A DNA stretch of 64,000 bases from Paucibacter sp963740455 (GTDB lineage Bacteria; Pseudomonadota; Gammaproteobacteria; Burkholderiales; Burkholderiaceae_C), in NCBI GenBank assembly GCA_963740455.1, contig CAVUEF010000016.1:1-64000 (forward strand). Direction: 5' to 3'. The translations under genes were made by a program, and so were the position numbers. Positions 35,426 through 45,260 of this stretch are shown piece by piece. Numbering within the stretch: position 1 is the first letter of the stretch; each line of letters starts with the position of its first letter. The notes under the pieces are model-generated. The model saw only the letters and a program-made list of their open reading frames with translations. It did no database searches and was not told the DNA's origin.

Positions 35426-36538
35426 TCAAAAATCGATGTCACACCAGATCGCAGCGTGATCCGAGGCGGCGTCTGAGGTTTTTTTGAGTGTGTCGAGCAC
35501 CGGCCACTTTGCCGGCCGCGTTCCCGGCCATACGCCAACTCTGTTGATGCCCGCGGCGCTGACCAGTCGCCAAAGCGCTGGCGCGAGCAGGACGAAGTCG
35601 ATCTTGTTGCCTGCGGTGCAAGGCCCGAACGTGCCGGGACGCCCGCCGTCGTCGAAGCGTGGGTGCGCCGAGACATCCTTCAAGTCGGTCTCGGCGAGCA
35701 AGGGCGCCAAAGCGTCGCTGTCGGGCGTGTCATTGAAGTCGCCGACAACGGCGACGTGAACGCGCCCCTGGGCGACGAGTTGTTCGTAGATCGCCTTGAC
35801 GCGTTGCGTCTGGAGCTTGCGCCGCGCCGCGGACTGCGCCGCAGAACCGTAGCCCTTGCTCTTGAAGTGATTGATCAGCAGCGTCAACTGATTGCCCGAG
35901 GGCGTGTCGATCGAATACTCCGGGCAATCGCGCGAGAAGATTCTGCGGCCCTGCGCGTCGAGGTCATCGACATGACTGCGCATGGCGCCGATGGCGAAAC
36001 CGTCTCGGGTGAGCAGACCGACATCGATGCCGCGCTCGTCATTGCCGTCGATCAGCATCACGTGACGGTAGGGCGTTGCACTGATCGATCCGATGACCTG
36101 CTCGTTGAATCCCAACAGCGCGGTGCGGTCCTCTGCCTCGACGACCGCCAGCACGTCGGCTGAGACCGCGCTGATGACGCGCGCCGTGTTGCTGACGGCG
36201 GTGTGCTTGATCGGCTCCGAAACCAGATCGAGCGATCCGATCCAGTCGTCGCGCCCGGAGGCCGTGATCTCTATCCCACCGCCTTGCGTGCGGCGCAAAA
36301 GTTCGCCGCGATTGCGCCGCAGCATGACAAACGGGCCGCGGTCCGACCTTGCAAGGCCGAGTGTCTGCATCAGCGCGACCATCCTGGCTTTGCGAGCCGC
36401 GGTGTAGGTCGGCTCACCCAACAGACTGTTGAGCGCGGCAAAGGCGGTCAGCACCGGTCTGCCTTCGCTCCAGGCGCCCAGATTCATCACCTTGGCGCGG
36501 TTGAAAAGGTTTTCGACGTTGTAGCTTGCGAGTCGCAT
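35426..36538 (-). CDS. Endonuclease/exonuclease/phosphatase-family protein
   Basis: The 370-residue protein starts MRLASYNVENLFNR, the first metal-site Asn/Glu motif of the EEP fold. Later motifs fit the same fold: ADVLAVVEAED, LLINHFKSKG, VVGDFNDTPDS and the C-terminal SDHAAIWCDI. It is a metal-dependent hydrolase of nucleic acids or phosphoesters. No signal peptide is apparent from the chosen start. An alternative ATG at 36556 adds six residues. Its role and substrate are not revealed by the neighbours. Confidence 0.83.
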   Translation of the reverse strand: MRLASYNVENLFNRAKVMNLGAWSEGRPVLTAFAALNSLLGEPTYTAARKARMVALMQTLGLARSDRGPFVMLRRNRGELLRRTQGGGIEITASGRDDWIGSLDLVSEPIKHTAVSNTARVISAVSADVLAVVEAEDRTALLGFNEQVIGSISATPYRHVMLIDGNDERGIDVGLLTRDGFAIGAMRSHVDDLDAQGRRIFSRDCPEYSIDTPSGNQLTLLINHFKSKGYGSAAQSAARRKLQTQRVKAIYEQLVAQGRVHVAVVGDFNDTPDSDALAPLLAETDLKDVSAHPRFDDGGRPGTFGPCTAGNKIDFVLLAPALWRLVSAAGINRVGVWPGTRPAKWPVLDTLKKTSDAASDHAAIWCDIDF

Positions 36539-36772
36539 GGCTGGTCCCCGGTGCATCGCGCGGCAACTGCCGCCGCTGGCACGGCCACTATATGAGCGCA
36601 CCGAGCGCCAGGGCAAGACTGCAAACATGGGTAGCGCGCCGTGGACATGACGGTCTTGCGGGGCGCAGCGTGCTTGCCGTGCAGCCGAGCTTCGCCGACA
36701 CTGCTGCCACATGAGAATCTTCACTTCGACATGGCGCATGCCTGTCCGCCACGTCCCCTTGAGCACCGGCCG

Positions 36773-37960
36773 ATGAGCGATAGCGCCGACACCCGTCCCG
36801 AGACAGCCGACTTCCTGGTGATCGGCGGCGGCATCGCCGCGGCTTCGCTGGCTTACTGGTTGGCGCCGCATGGCCGCACCGTGCTGCTCGAGCGCGAAAG
36901 CCAGCCTGGCTACCACGCCACCGGCCGCTCGGCGGCGCTGTTTTTCGAGAGCTACGGCACGCCGCAGGTGCGTGCGCTGACGCGCGCCAGCCGCGCATTC
37001 TTCGAGCAGCCGCCCGCCGGCTTTGCCGAGCATGCGCTGCTGAGTGCGCGCGGCGCGCTGCTGATCGCGCGGCCCGGCGAGGCGACGCTGCTGAGCCAGC
37101 ATTGGGCGCTCGCCCGCGCGATCAGCCCGCATGCCGAGTTGCTGAACAGCGCAGCGGCTTGCGCGCGTGTGCCGGTGCTGCGGCCGGAGCAGGTGCTGGG
37201 CGCGGTGTATGAGCCCGACGCCATGGACATGGACGTGCACGCGCTGCACCAGGGCTATCTGCGCGGTTTGCGCCCGCATGGCGGTGCGCTGGTGTGCAAC
37301 GCCGAGGCCAGCGTGATCGAACGCGTCGATGGTTGGTGGCGCGTGCAGGCGGGCGGCCGGACCTATCGCGCGCCGGTGCTGGTGAACGCGGCCGGCGCCT
37401 GGTGCGACGAGGTCGCGTCAATGGCCGGCGTGGCGCGTATCGGCCTGGTGCCCAAGCGTCGCAGCGCCTTCATGTTCGACCCGCCCGCGCTGCCTGTCTG
37501 GGCGCAATGGCCGATGTGCATCGGGCTGGACCACAGCTGGTACATCAAGCCCGATGCCGGCATGTTGCTGGGCTCGCCCGCGAATGAGGATCCGATGCCG
37601 CCGCAGGATGTGCAGCCCGAGGAGATCGACATCGCGCTGGGCGTGCACCGCATCGAGGCGATGACCACGCTGACGATCCGCCGCCCCGGGCGGCGCTGGG
37701 CGGGCCTGCGCTCCTTCGTTGCCGACGGCGACTTGGTTGGCGGCTTCGATGCGCGGGTGCCGGGTTTCTTCTGGCTCGCCGCTCAGGGTGGCTACGGCAT
37801 CCAGACCTCGGCCGCGATGGGCGAGGCCTGCGCCGCACTCGTGCGCGGCCTGCCGCTGCCTCAGCGCATCGCCGACCATGGTGTCAGCGCGGCGCTGTTC
37901 GCGCCGCAGCGGTTCAGCGCGCCCGGCGCAAGCCTCGGGCCAGGCTGCGGCGCCGCCTGA
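36773..37960 (+). CDS. FAD-dependent oxidoreductase of the DAO family
   Basis: The 395-residue protein has the dinucleotide-binding motif GGGIAAASLAYWLA near residue 16 with the ribose-binding Glu (VLLERES), the NAAGAWCDEVA motif of the D-amino-acid/glycine oxidase family around residue 205 and the C-terminal GYGIQTSAAMGEACAALV FAD contact. The start at 36773 is chosen over 36641 because the extension is not protein-like. It oxidises amines or amino acids. Its convergent position next to the Liv operon suggests a role in amino-acid catabolism. Confidence 0.82.
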   Translation: MSDSADTRPETADFLVIGGGIAAASLAYWLAPHGRTVLLERESQPGYHATGRSAALFFESYGTPQVRALTRASRAFFEQPPAGFAEHALLSARGALLIARPGEATLLSQHWALARAISPHAELLNSAAACARVPVLRPEQVLGAVYEPDAMDMDVHALHQGYLRGLRPHGGALVCNAEASVIERVDGWWRVQAGGRTYRAPVLVNAAGAWCDEVASMAGVARIGLVPKRRSAFMFDPPALPVWAQWPMCIGLDHSWYIKPDAGMLLGSPANEDPMPPQDVQPEEIDIALGVHRIEAMTTLTIRRPGRRWAGLRSFVADGDLVGGFDARVPGFFWLAAQGGYGIQTSAAMGEACAALVRGLPLPQRIADHGVSAALFAPQRFSAPGASLGPGCGAA

Positions 37961-37961
37961 C

Positions 37962-38687
<726 letters not shown>

Positions 38688-38705
38688 CGGATTTCTCGCT
38701 GGCTT

Positions 38706-40700
38706 TCAAGTGCCGTGGGTAGCAGCATCGCCACCCAGGTAGGCCTCGATGACTTTCGGGTCGGCCTGGACACTGGCCGGCACGCCCTCGGCGATCTTCT
38801 GGCCGAAGTCGAGCACGGTGACGGTGTCGCAGATCGCCATCACCACGTCCATATGGTGCTCGATCAGGATGATGGTGATGCCGTGTTCGCGGATCTTGCC
38901 AATGATGGCCATCAACTCCTTGATGTCGGGCGCGGTCAGGCCCGCGGCCGGCTCGTCGAGCAGCAGCAGTTGCGGGTCCAGGGCCAGGGCGCGTGCGATC
39001 TCGAGCAGGCGCTGCTTGCCGTAGGGCAGGTTGCGCGCCTCTTCATGCGACAGCTCGGCCAGACCCACAAAGCGCAGCAGCCCCATCGCGCGCTCGGTTG
39101 CCGCGTGGTGCTCGCGCCGGTAGCGCAGCGTGTTCAGCGCCACGTCGAGCAAGTGGCTGGCAAAGCTGTGGTGCAGGCCGACCATCACGTTTTGCAAGGC
39201 GGTCATCTCGCCGAACAACTGCACGTTCTGGAAGGTGCGGGCAATGCCCGACAGCGCGATGTCGGCCGGCGTGCGCCCGACTACGCTGCGTCCCGAGAAT
39301 TCGATGCTGCCGGCGGTCGGCACATAGATGCCGGTCAGCACGTTCATCATCGTGCTCTTGCCCGAGCCGTTGGGGCCGATCAGGCCGTGCACGGTGCCGC
39401 GGGCGATGCGCAGATCAACGTTGTTCAGTGCCTTCAGGCCACCGAACTGCATCAGCACCTCGCGGGCGACCAGCAACTCGGACGGCGCATCAGTGCGAGC
39501 CTGGACGATAGAGTCAGCCGTTGCGTCCTGCGTGTCGCTCGCGTCGTCAGCGTCCCCGGAGGCACGGCGGCCGAGTGACTTGCGAACGAAGCCGACGATG
39601 CCATCCTGCAGGTAATACACGACGAACAGCGTGATGACGCCGAACACCGACAGACGCCAGTCGGTCATCGACTCCAGCACGAACGAGACCGCGGCCAGCG
39701 CGATCGTACCCAGCACCGGCACCGCCACCCGGCCTATCGTGGTGCGCCGGCGCAGCACCAGCACGGCCGCGCCGATGGTGATCGCTACGGCCAGCAGCAC
39801 GGCGCCGGAGCGGAACAGCGACAGGTCGTCGAGCATCTTGGGCAGCAGCACGATGATGGCCGCGCCGAGCAGCGCGCCGATGCGGCTCTTGCGTCCGCCC
39901 ATGATGACGGCCAGCAGGAACAGCACAGTGAGTTCGAAGTTGTAGGTGTTGGGGCTGATGTACTGCTCGGAGTAGGCATACAGCGCGCCCGCCAGCCCGG
40001 CCAGACCGGCGCTGACGACGAAGGCATAGACCTTGTAGCGGTACACCGACACGCCCATGCAGTCCGACGCCACCGGGCTGCCGCGCAGCGCCTCGAAGGC
40101 CCGGCCCAGGTGCGAGCGCAGCACGCGGTGCACGAACACGAAGGCGGCGATCAGCATTGCGCCGACCAGCCAGAAGAACTGCTGCTCGTCCAGGCGGTGG
40201 CCGAACACCAGCGGCTTGCCCAGCTTGATGCCCATCGGCCCGTCGGTGAGGAAGTCCATCTCGTTGATGAGAATCTGGATGATGGTGCCGAATGCCAGCG
40301 TCACCATCGCCAGATACGGTCCGGTGACGCGCAGCGCCGGCAGCGCCAGCAGCGCACCGAAGGCCGCGGTGACGGCAATCGCCGCCGGCAGGGTCAGCCA
40401 GACCGAGGCACTGAACTTGAGCACCAGCACGCCCGCCGTGTAGGCGCCGATGCCGAAGAGTCCAGCATGGCCGAGCGACACCTGGCCGGTGTAGCCGACC
40501 ACGATGTCCAGCCCGAACAGCACGATGGCGTAGATCAGTATCGTCTCGACCAGGTGGACGTAATACGGGTTGCCCATCGCGAACGGGAACACCGCCACGG
40601 CGGCCACCGCCAGCGCGCCCAGCAGCAGCGGCTTGGCCGCGAAGCGTGCCGAAGGCACAGCCGACGACGCGGCGGACAGGTTTGTCTTGGCGTTCATCAT
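38706..40700 (-). CDS. livM: LivM-LivG fusion: permease plus ATP-binding protein
   Basis: A single 664-residue frame joins a LivM permease (residues 25 to about 385, with YTGQVSLGHAGLFGIGAY) to a LivG ATPase (from about residue 405). The ATPase has Walker A GPNGSGKST, the signature region LPYGKQRLLEIARAL (divergent, as usual in LivG), Walker B LLLLDEPAAGL and IEHHMDV. A linker of about 40 polar residues rich in Asp and Ala (GDADDASDTQDAT) separates them. The start overlaps the livH stop. The fusion obliges one ATPase to be permanently tethered to one permease. Confidence 0.9.
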   Translation of the reverse strand: MMNAKTNLSAASSAVPSARFAAKPLLLGALAVAAVAVFPFAMGNPYYVHLVETILIYAIVLFGLDIVVGYTGQVSLGHAGLFGIGAYTAGVLVLKFSASVWLTLPAAIAVTAAFGALLALPALRVTGPYLAMVTLAFGTIIQILINEMDFLTDGPMGIKLGKPLVFGHRLDEQQFFWLVGAMLIAAFVFVHRVLRSHLGRAFEALRGSPVASDCMGVSVYRYKVYAFVVSAGLAGLAGALYAYSEQYISPNTYNFELTVLFLLAVIMGGRKSRIGALLGAAIIVLLPKMLDDLSLFRSGAVLLAVAITIGAAVLVLRRRTTIGRVAVPVLGTIALAAVSFVLESMTDWRLSVFGVITLFVVYYLQDGIVGFVRKSLGRRASGDADDASDTQDATADSIVQARTDAPSELLVAREVLMQFGGLKALNNVDLRIARGTVHGLIGPNGSGKSTMMNVLTGIYVPTAGSIEFSGRSVVGRTPADIALSGIARTFQNVQLFGEMTALQNVMVGLHHSFASHLLDVALNTLRYRREHHAATERAMGLLRFVGLAELSHEEARNLPYGKQRLLEIARALALDPQLLLLDEPAAGLTAPDIKELMAIIGKIREHGITIILIEHHMDVVMAICDTVTVLDFGQKIAEGVPASVQADPKVIEAYLGGDAATHGT

Positions 40701-41587
40701 CAGACCTTCTTGATCGCGGTCTTGCCGAACAGACCAGCGGGTTTGTAGGCCAGCACGATCAGCAACAGCACCAGACCGGGCACGTCCTTGTAGCCGGTCG
40801 ACAGGTAAAAGCCGGTGGTTGTCTCGGCAATGCCCAGGATCAGGCCGCCGACGACGACGCCCATGCCGCTGGTGAGGCCGCCGATGATGGCCACGGCAAA
40901 GGCTTTCAGGCCCAGCACCGAGCCCATCGTCGCGCCGGTCATCGTGAGCGGCGCGATCAGCACGCCGGCAAACGCGGCGGTCAGCGACGACAGCGCGTAC
41001 GAGAAGGTGATCACCAAGCCGGTGTTGATGCCCATCAGCTTGGCCGCGTCGCGGTCGTTGAAGGTCGCCACCACCGCCTTGCCGTAGATCGATCGGCGGT
41101 TGAACACCTCAACGACAATCATCAGCGCCAGTGCGCCGAACACCACCAGGATTTCCATCGGCAGCACGTTGGCGCCCAGAAAATGCAGCGGCGATTCGGG
41201 CAGCGGCGAGGGAAACTTCATGTCGTCGCGGCCCCACACGTTTTCGGCCACGTTCTTGAAGATGATGCCCAGCGCGATGGTCGACATGATCCAGCCGAAC
41301 TCGCTCTTGATCTTGATGGCCGGGCGCACGCCGATGCGCTCGACCACCGCACCCTGCAGCGCGCCGAACACGCACACCAGCGGGATCATCAGCCAGTAGT
41401 TGACGCCCAGGCCGACCAGTGTCAGACCCACCAGCGCGCCGAGCATGAGCGCGTCGCCCTGGCCGAAATTCAAGGTATCCGACGTCGCGAACGTCAGCTG
41501 GTAGCCGAACGCGATGACGGCATAGATCATGCCCAGCGCGATGCCGCTGAACACGAGTTGGGTCAGGATCTGCAACTGCATGGCCAC
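40700..41587 (-). CDS. livH: Branched-chain amino-acid ABC transporter permease LivH
   Basis: The 295-residue protein has eight or so hydrophobic segments and LivH features such as GMIYAVIAFGYQLTFATSDTLNFGQGD at the N-terminus and GGLTSGMGVVVGGLILGIAE near the ATPase-coupling loop. It forms the translocation pore with the LivM half of the fusion protein. Its start (41587) follows the binding-protein gene with a gap of about 69 bp, and its end overlaps the livMG start. Confidence 0.9.
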   Translation of the reverse strand: MAMQLQILTQLVFSGIALGMIYAVIAFGYQLTFATSDTLNFGQGDALMLGALVGLTLVGLGVNYWLMIPLVCVFGALQGAVVERIGVRPAIKIKSEFGWIMSTIALGIIFKNVAENVWGRDDMKFPSPLPESPLHFLGANVLPMEILVVFGALALMIVVEVFNRRSIYGKAVVATFNDRDAAKLMGINTGLVITFSYALSSLTAAFAGVLIAPLTMTGATMGSVLGLKAFAVAIIGGLTSGMGVVVGGLILGIAETTTGFYLSTGYKDVPGLVLLLIVLAYKPAGLFGKTAIKKV

Positions 41588-41656
41588 TCCGGCAAGATTG
41601 ATGCGACGCGGCCGCCGATGAGGGCGGCCGCGTCGGCGAAGCGAGGAATCGCGACT

Positions 41657-42898
41657 TTACTTCTTCGGAGCAACCACCAGCGCGCCCTTGGCGTTGGTGT
41701 CCTTGACGCGCACTTCAGACGCCTTCTTCGCATCGGCCTCGTAGGCATAGACCACGCGCTGGCCCTTGACCTCGCCGAACACCGGGATGTTGGCGGTGAT
41801 GGCCTCGTGGTCCTTGGCGCTGAAAGGCTTGTTGTAGGTCGTGACCACGCCTTCCACGGGCGTCTTCAGGTCTTCCAGTGCGGCCTTGATCTTCGGGCCG
41901 TCGGTCGAGTTGGCCTGCTTGATCGCGGCGGCCAGCAGGTACACCGAGTCATAGCCTTGCGCGGCCGACACCGGAGAGTCGATGCGGTTGTTCTTCGGCG
42001 CGAAGGTCTTCAGGTAGTTGATGATGAAGCTCTGGCGCTTGGGCGTGGTCGGCTCCTGGATGAAGGTCTGCGGCATGCGCGCGCCTTCGCCGCCGGGGCC
42101 GGCGTTGTCGATGAAGTTGGCCATCGACAGCGTCCAGCTACCGATCAGCGGCACTTTCCAGCCGAGCTTGGTCATGCCGTTGGCGATCTGCGCCAGTTCG
42201 GGCCCGATGGCGTAGGTCAAAACCGCCTGTGCACCGGCCTCCTTGGCCTTCAGCAGCTGCGGCGTCATGTCGACGTCCTTGATGTTGAACTTCTCCTCGG
42301 CCACCGGCTTGACGCCCTTCAACGCCAGCGCCTTGACCAGATCCTCGCGCCCGAGCTGGCCGTAGTTGGTGCTGTCGGCCAGGATCGCCACCTTCTTGAA
42401 GCCGCGGCGCACCACGGCCTCCTCGACGATCATCGGCGCCTGGATGCTGTCGGCCGCAGCGTTGCGGAAGACGTAGTTTCCGGGCTGGTCGTCAAACTGG
42501 TGCGTGACGATGGAGCCGGTGGCGACGTTGTTCATGACCGGGATCTTGGCTTCCTGGAAGAAGCGCTGCGAGGCCAGCGACACGCCGGTGTTGATGTAGC
42601 CGACGACCGCCACGACCTTCTCTTTGTTGATCAGTTCCTGCGCGATCTGCACACCGCGCTCGTTCTTCGCTTCGTCGTCGCGCTCGATCAACTGGATCTG
42701 GCGACCCAGCACGCCGCCGGCCTTGTTGATTTCGTCAGTGGCCATGCGCACGCCGTCGCGCATCGATACACCCATCGATGACGAGCCGCCCGTGAACGGC
42801 CCATCGACACCGATCTTGATCGGTTCGGCAGCCAACGCGAACGTGGCGGACGCGGCGAGCGCAATCGCGCCCAAGACGAGTTTGGTGGTGATACGCAT
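41657..42898 (-). CDS. livK: Branched-chain amino-acid ABC transporter substrate-binding protein
   Basis: The 413-residue precursor starts at 42898 after a GGAGACAAGAG site and carries a signal peptide ending in TFALA. The mature protein has the Leu/Ile/Val-binding fold (KIGVDGPFTGGSSSMGVSMRDG, ERDDEAKNERGVQIAQELI, VAVVGYINTGVSLA). The ligand could be a branched-chain amino acid, an amide or an aromatic carboxylate; the family is broad. It leads the liv operon and lies 133 bp downstream of the response-regulator gene, in the same direction. Confidence 0.88.
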   Translation of the reverse strand: MRITTKLVLGAIALAASATFALAAEPIKIGVDGPFTGGSSSMGVSMRDGVRMATDEINKAGGVLGRQIQLIERDDEAKNERGVQIAQELINKEKVVAVVGYINTGVSLASQRFFQEAKIPVMNNVATGSIVTHQFDDQPGNYVFRNAAADSIQAPMIVEEAVVRRGFKKVAILADSTNYGQLGREDLVKALALKGVKPVAEEKFNIKDVDMTPQLLKAKEAGAQAVLTYAIGPELAQIANGMTKLGWKVPLIGSWTLSMANFIDNAGPGGEGARMPQTFIQEPTTPKRQSFIINYLKTFAPKNNRIDSPVSAAQGYDSVYLLAAAIKQANSTDGPKIKAALEDLKTPVEGVVTTYNKPFSAKDHEAITANIPVFGEVKGQRVVYAYEADAKKASEVRVKDTNAKGALVVAPKK

Positions 42899-43031
42899 CT
42901 CTTGTCTCCGTGCCCGGGCAGGGCGTTGGTTAGTGTGATGCACAGTGTGAAGAGGCCCAGGCCGGGCCGCCAGCGTTCCAATACGCAATCCGCCAGCGTG
43001 GCGTTACGTACGGGGAAACCCCAAAACCTGA

Positions 43032-43670
43032 CTAACGCGTGAGCGTCGGACCGCCGTGGCGGCTGCCGTGCTCGACCGCGTACTTGATGAGGTCGGCCTG
43101 GGTTTCCAGGTTCAGCTTGCGTCTGATGTTCTGCCGGTGCGACTCGACCGTGCGCACGCTCAGTTCGAGCGCGCGCGCAATCTGCTTGCTCGACTGACCG
43201 CTGGCCAGGCACGCCAGGATGTCGTGTTCGCGCGTCGACAGCAGGTTGCGCTGCGCCGGTGCGCGGAACATGCGCTGCGCGATCGGCGCGCTCAGGTAGG
43301 TGCCGCCAGCCGCCACCGTGCGCACGGCGCTCAGGATCTCGGACGACGGTGCGTCCTTCAGCACATAGCCGCGTGCGCCCGCCTGCAGCGAGCGCTGCGC
43401 GTACTCGATGCTGTCGTACATGCTGAGCATCAGCACCGCCAGTTGCGGCGCGCGCTGCAGCAGCATCGCCGTCAGCTCGATGCCGTTGACGTCCTTCATG
43501 CCGATGTCCATCAGCACCAGATTGGGCGCGCAGCGCTCGAGCTCGCGCAGCGCGCCGGCGGCATCGTCGGCCTCGCCCACCACCAAGAGGTCGGGCTCGC
43601 TCACCAGCCTGGACTTGAGGCCATCGCGCACCAGCGGATGGTCGTCGACCAGCAGCAGGCGGATCGTCAT
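43032..43670 (-). CDS. NarL/FixJ-family response regulator
   Basis: The 212-residue protein has a receiver domain with the acidic pocket (LLVDDHP), the phospho-acceptor Asp55 in VLMDIGM and conserved Lys in YVLKDAPS, followed by a LuxR-type helix-turn-helix (LSTREHDILACLASGQSSKQIARALELSVRTVESHRQNIRRKL). It overlaps the sensor-kinase gene by 4 bases and is its partner. Being just upstream of livK in the same direction, it is a good candidate for control of the liv operon. Confidence 0.9.
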   Translation of the reverse strand: MTIRLLLVDDHPLVRDGLKSRLVSEPDLLVVGEADDAAGALRELERCAPNLVLMDIGMKDVNGIELTAMLLQRAPQLAVLMLSMYDSIEYAQRSLQAGARGYVLKDAPSSEILSAVRTVAAGGTYLSAPIAQRMFRAPAQRNLLSTREHDILACLASGQSSKQIARALELSVRTVESHRQNIRRKLNLETQADLIKYAVEHGSRHGGPTLTR

Positions 43671-45055
43671 GACCGGCCCACCCGGGCGGAGGCGCGCAAG
43701 CGCCGGATCGCGCTGCCCGACAACTCGGCACTCACGCGGGTCAGGCCCGGCTGCGACTGCACCACGAGCTGCCCGCCAACCGTCTCGATGCGCTCGCGCA
43801 TATTGCGCAAACCGATGCCGCGGCGCGGGTGTTCACTCACCGAGCGCTCGTCGAACCCGCGTCCGTCGTCGTGAATGCTCAATTGCAGGCCCCGGGCGTC
43901 GCACACCAGGCGCAGGCCGACATGTGTGCTGTCTGCATGTTTGAGGATATTGGTCATCGCTTCCTGCGTGATGCGGAACAGAACGGTCTTCACATCGTCA
44001 GGCAAATCCACCGGCTCGCCTTCGACTTCCATCGTAAACCCGATGCCGGCCTGTCCGCACATCTCTTCGCCCAGACTTCGCAGCGCCGCGCTCAAGCCCA
44101 GGGTATCGAGCACCACCGGGCGCAGCCGATGCGACATGCCGCGGACCTCGAGCAGGGCGTCCTTGAGCCGCTCCAGTGCGTGCTCCAGCGGCGCGCGCAC
44201 GGCGTCATCGATCTTGCTGGCGCGATCCAGCGCCGATTCGATCAGCAACTTGATCGCCACCAGCGTCTGACCGGTGCCATCGTGCAGTTCACGCGACAGG
44301 TGCGCGCGCTCCTCTTCCTGCGAGCTGACCACCTTGCGCGCCAGCAGGGTCAGCTTGGCGTCGCTGACCTTGTGCTCGCTGAAGCTCAGCAGCAGCATCG
44401 AAGCGAAAATCAGCGCCACACCCAGTCCGCCGGCGCCGGCGATCCATAGCATGGTCGTATGAATGTTGCGTTCGAGCTCATCGTCGAGCTGACGCATGAT
44501 TTCGTCCACGTCGTCCAGATACAGGCCGGTTCCTATCATCCAGCCCCAGCGTTCCAGCACCGTCACGTAGCCGAGCTTGGGCGCCTCGACCTGCGTCGAC
44601 GGCTTGCGCCAGTGGTAGACGACAAAGCCCCCGCCGGTACGGGCACGCTCCAACAGCATGCGTATCGTCGGCTCGCCGCCGATGTCGCGCATCTCGATCA
44701 GGTTGCGGCCCACCAGTTCGGGCTGGCGCGGATGCATCAGGTTCACGCCGTCCATGGTGTAGAGGAAAAAGTAGCCGTCCGGGCCGTAGTCGAGATTGGC
44801 CAGCCTTTGCATCACCTGCCTCTTGATCTCGGGGTCGTTGCGGCCGAGGTTGTACAGCGGGCTGATGGTGCTCAGGGCGAGCGCGACATAGTGGCGCAGT
44901 TCGCCTTCCTTGGCGGTCATGAACGCCGTGCGCAACTGCAACCTGCGACGCGCGGCCAGACTGCCCTGCTCGAGTTGCACCGCCCAGGCGATCAGCGCCA
45001 GCGACAGCAGCAGCGGCACGACGGCAAGCAACACGATCTTGTACTTAAGGCGCAA
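43667..45055 (-). CDS. Cache-domain sensor histidine kinase (HisKA_3 type)
   Basis: The 462-residue membrane kinase has two membrane helices (residues 7-27 and about 203-227) that flank a periplasmic sCache domain with the DGYFFLYTMDGVNLMHP motif, which typically binds small organic acids or amino acids. The cytoplasmic part has the HisKA_3 phospho-acceptor in HLSRELHDGTGQTL, the N box in RITQEAMTNILKHA and the G box GRGFDE...GIGLRNMRERI. It likely senses a solute imported by the adjacent liv system and phosphorylates the NarL-type regulator. Confidence 0.88.
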   Translation of the reverse strand: MRLKYKIVLLAVVPLLLSLALIAWAVQLEQGSLAARRRLQLRTAFMTAKEGELRHYVALALSTISPLYNLGRNDPEIKRQVMQRLANLDYGPDGYFFLYTMDGVNLMHPRQPELVGRNLIEMRDIGGEPTIRMLLERARTGGGFVVYHWRKPSTQVEAPKLGYVTVLERWGWMIGTGLYLDDVDEIMRQLDDELERNIHTTMLWIAGAGGLGVALIFASMLLLSFSEHKVSDAKLTLLARKVVSSQEEERAHLSRELHDGTGQTLVAIKLLIESALDRASKIDDAVRAPLEHALERLKDALLEVRGMSHRLRPVVLDTLGLSAALRSLGEEMCGQAGIGFTMEVEGEPVDLPDDVKTVLFRITQEAMTNILKHADSTHVGLRLVCDARGLQLSIHDDGRGFDERSVSEHPRRGIGLRNMRERIETVGGQLVVQSQPGLTRVSAELSGSAIRRLRASARVGRS

Positions 45056-45260
45056 GCGGGATTCCTCCAGACGGTCTGCCAGCCGGGATTATCAAGGCGA
45101 TTGGCCGTTCGCGGGGGGGCCGCCTGCATCGGTGCAGTGGCACCGCCCCGACGGCTGACTGACTGGCGCCCGGGCCTGGCGCGCCAGCGACTTCATGTCG
45201 ACGGCCTGGGCGCCGCAAGGATCACGGCTTTCGTGCCGCCACGAAGACGAGCACCCGCAC

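Noticed and set aside
40646..42781. 711-codon plus-strand ORF opposite livH and livK
   Set aside because: Shadow frame with His/Arg/Gln-rich composition; the minus-strand genes are certain.
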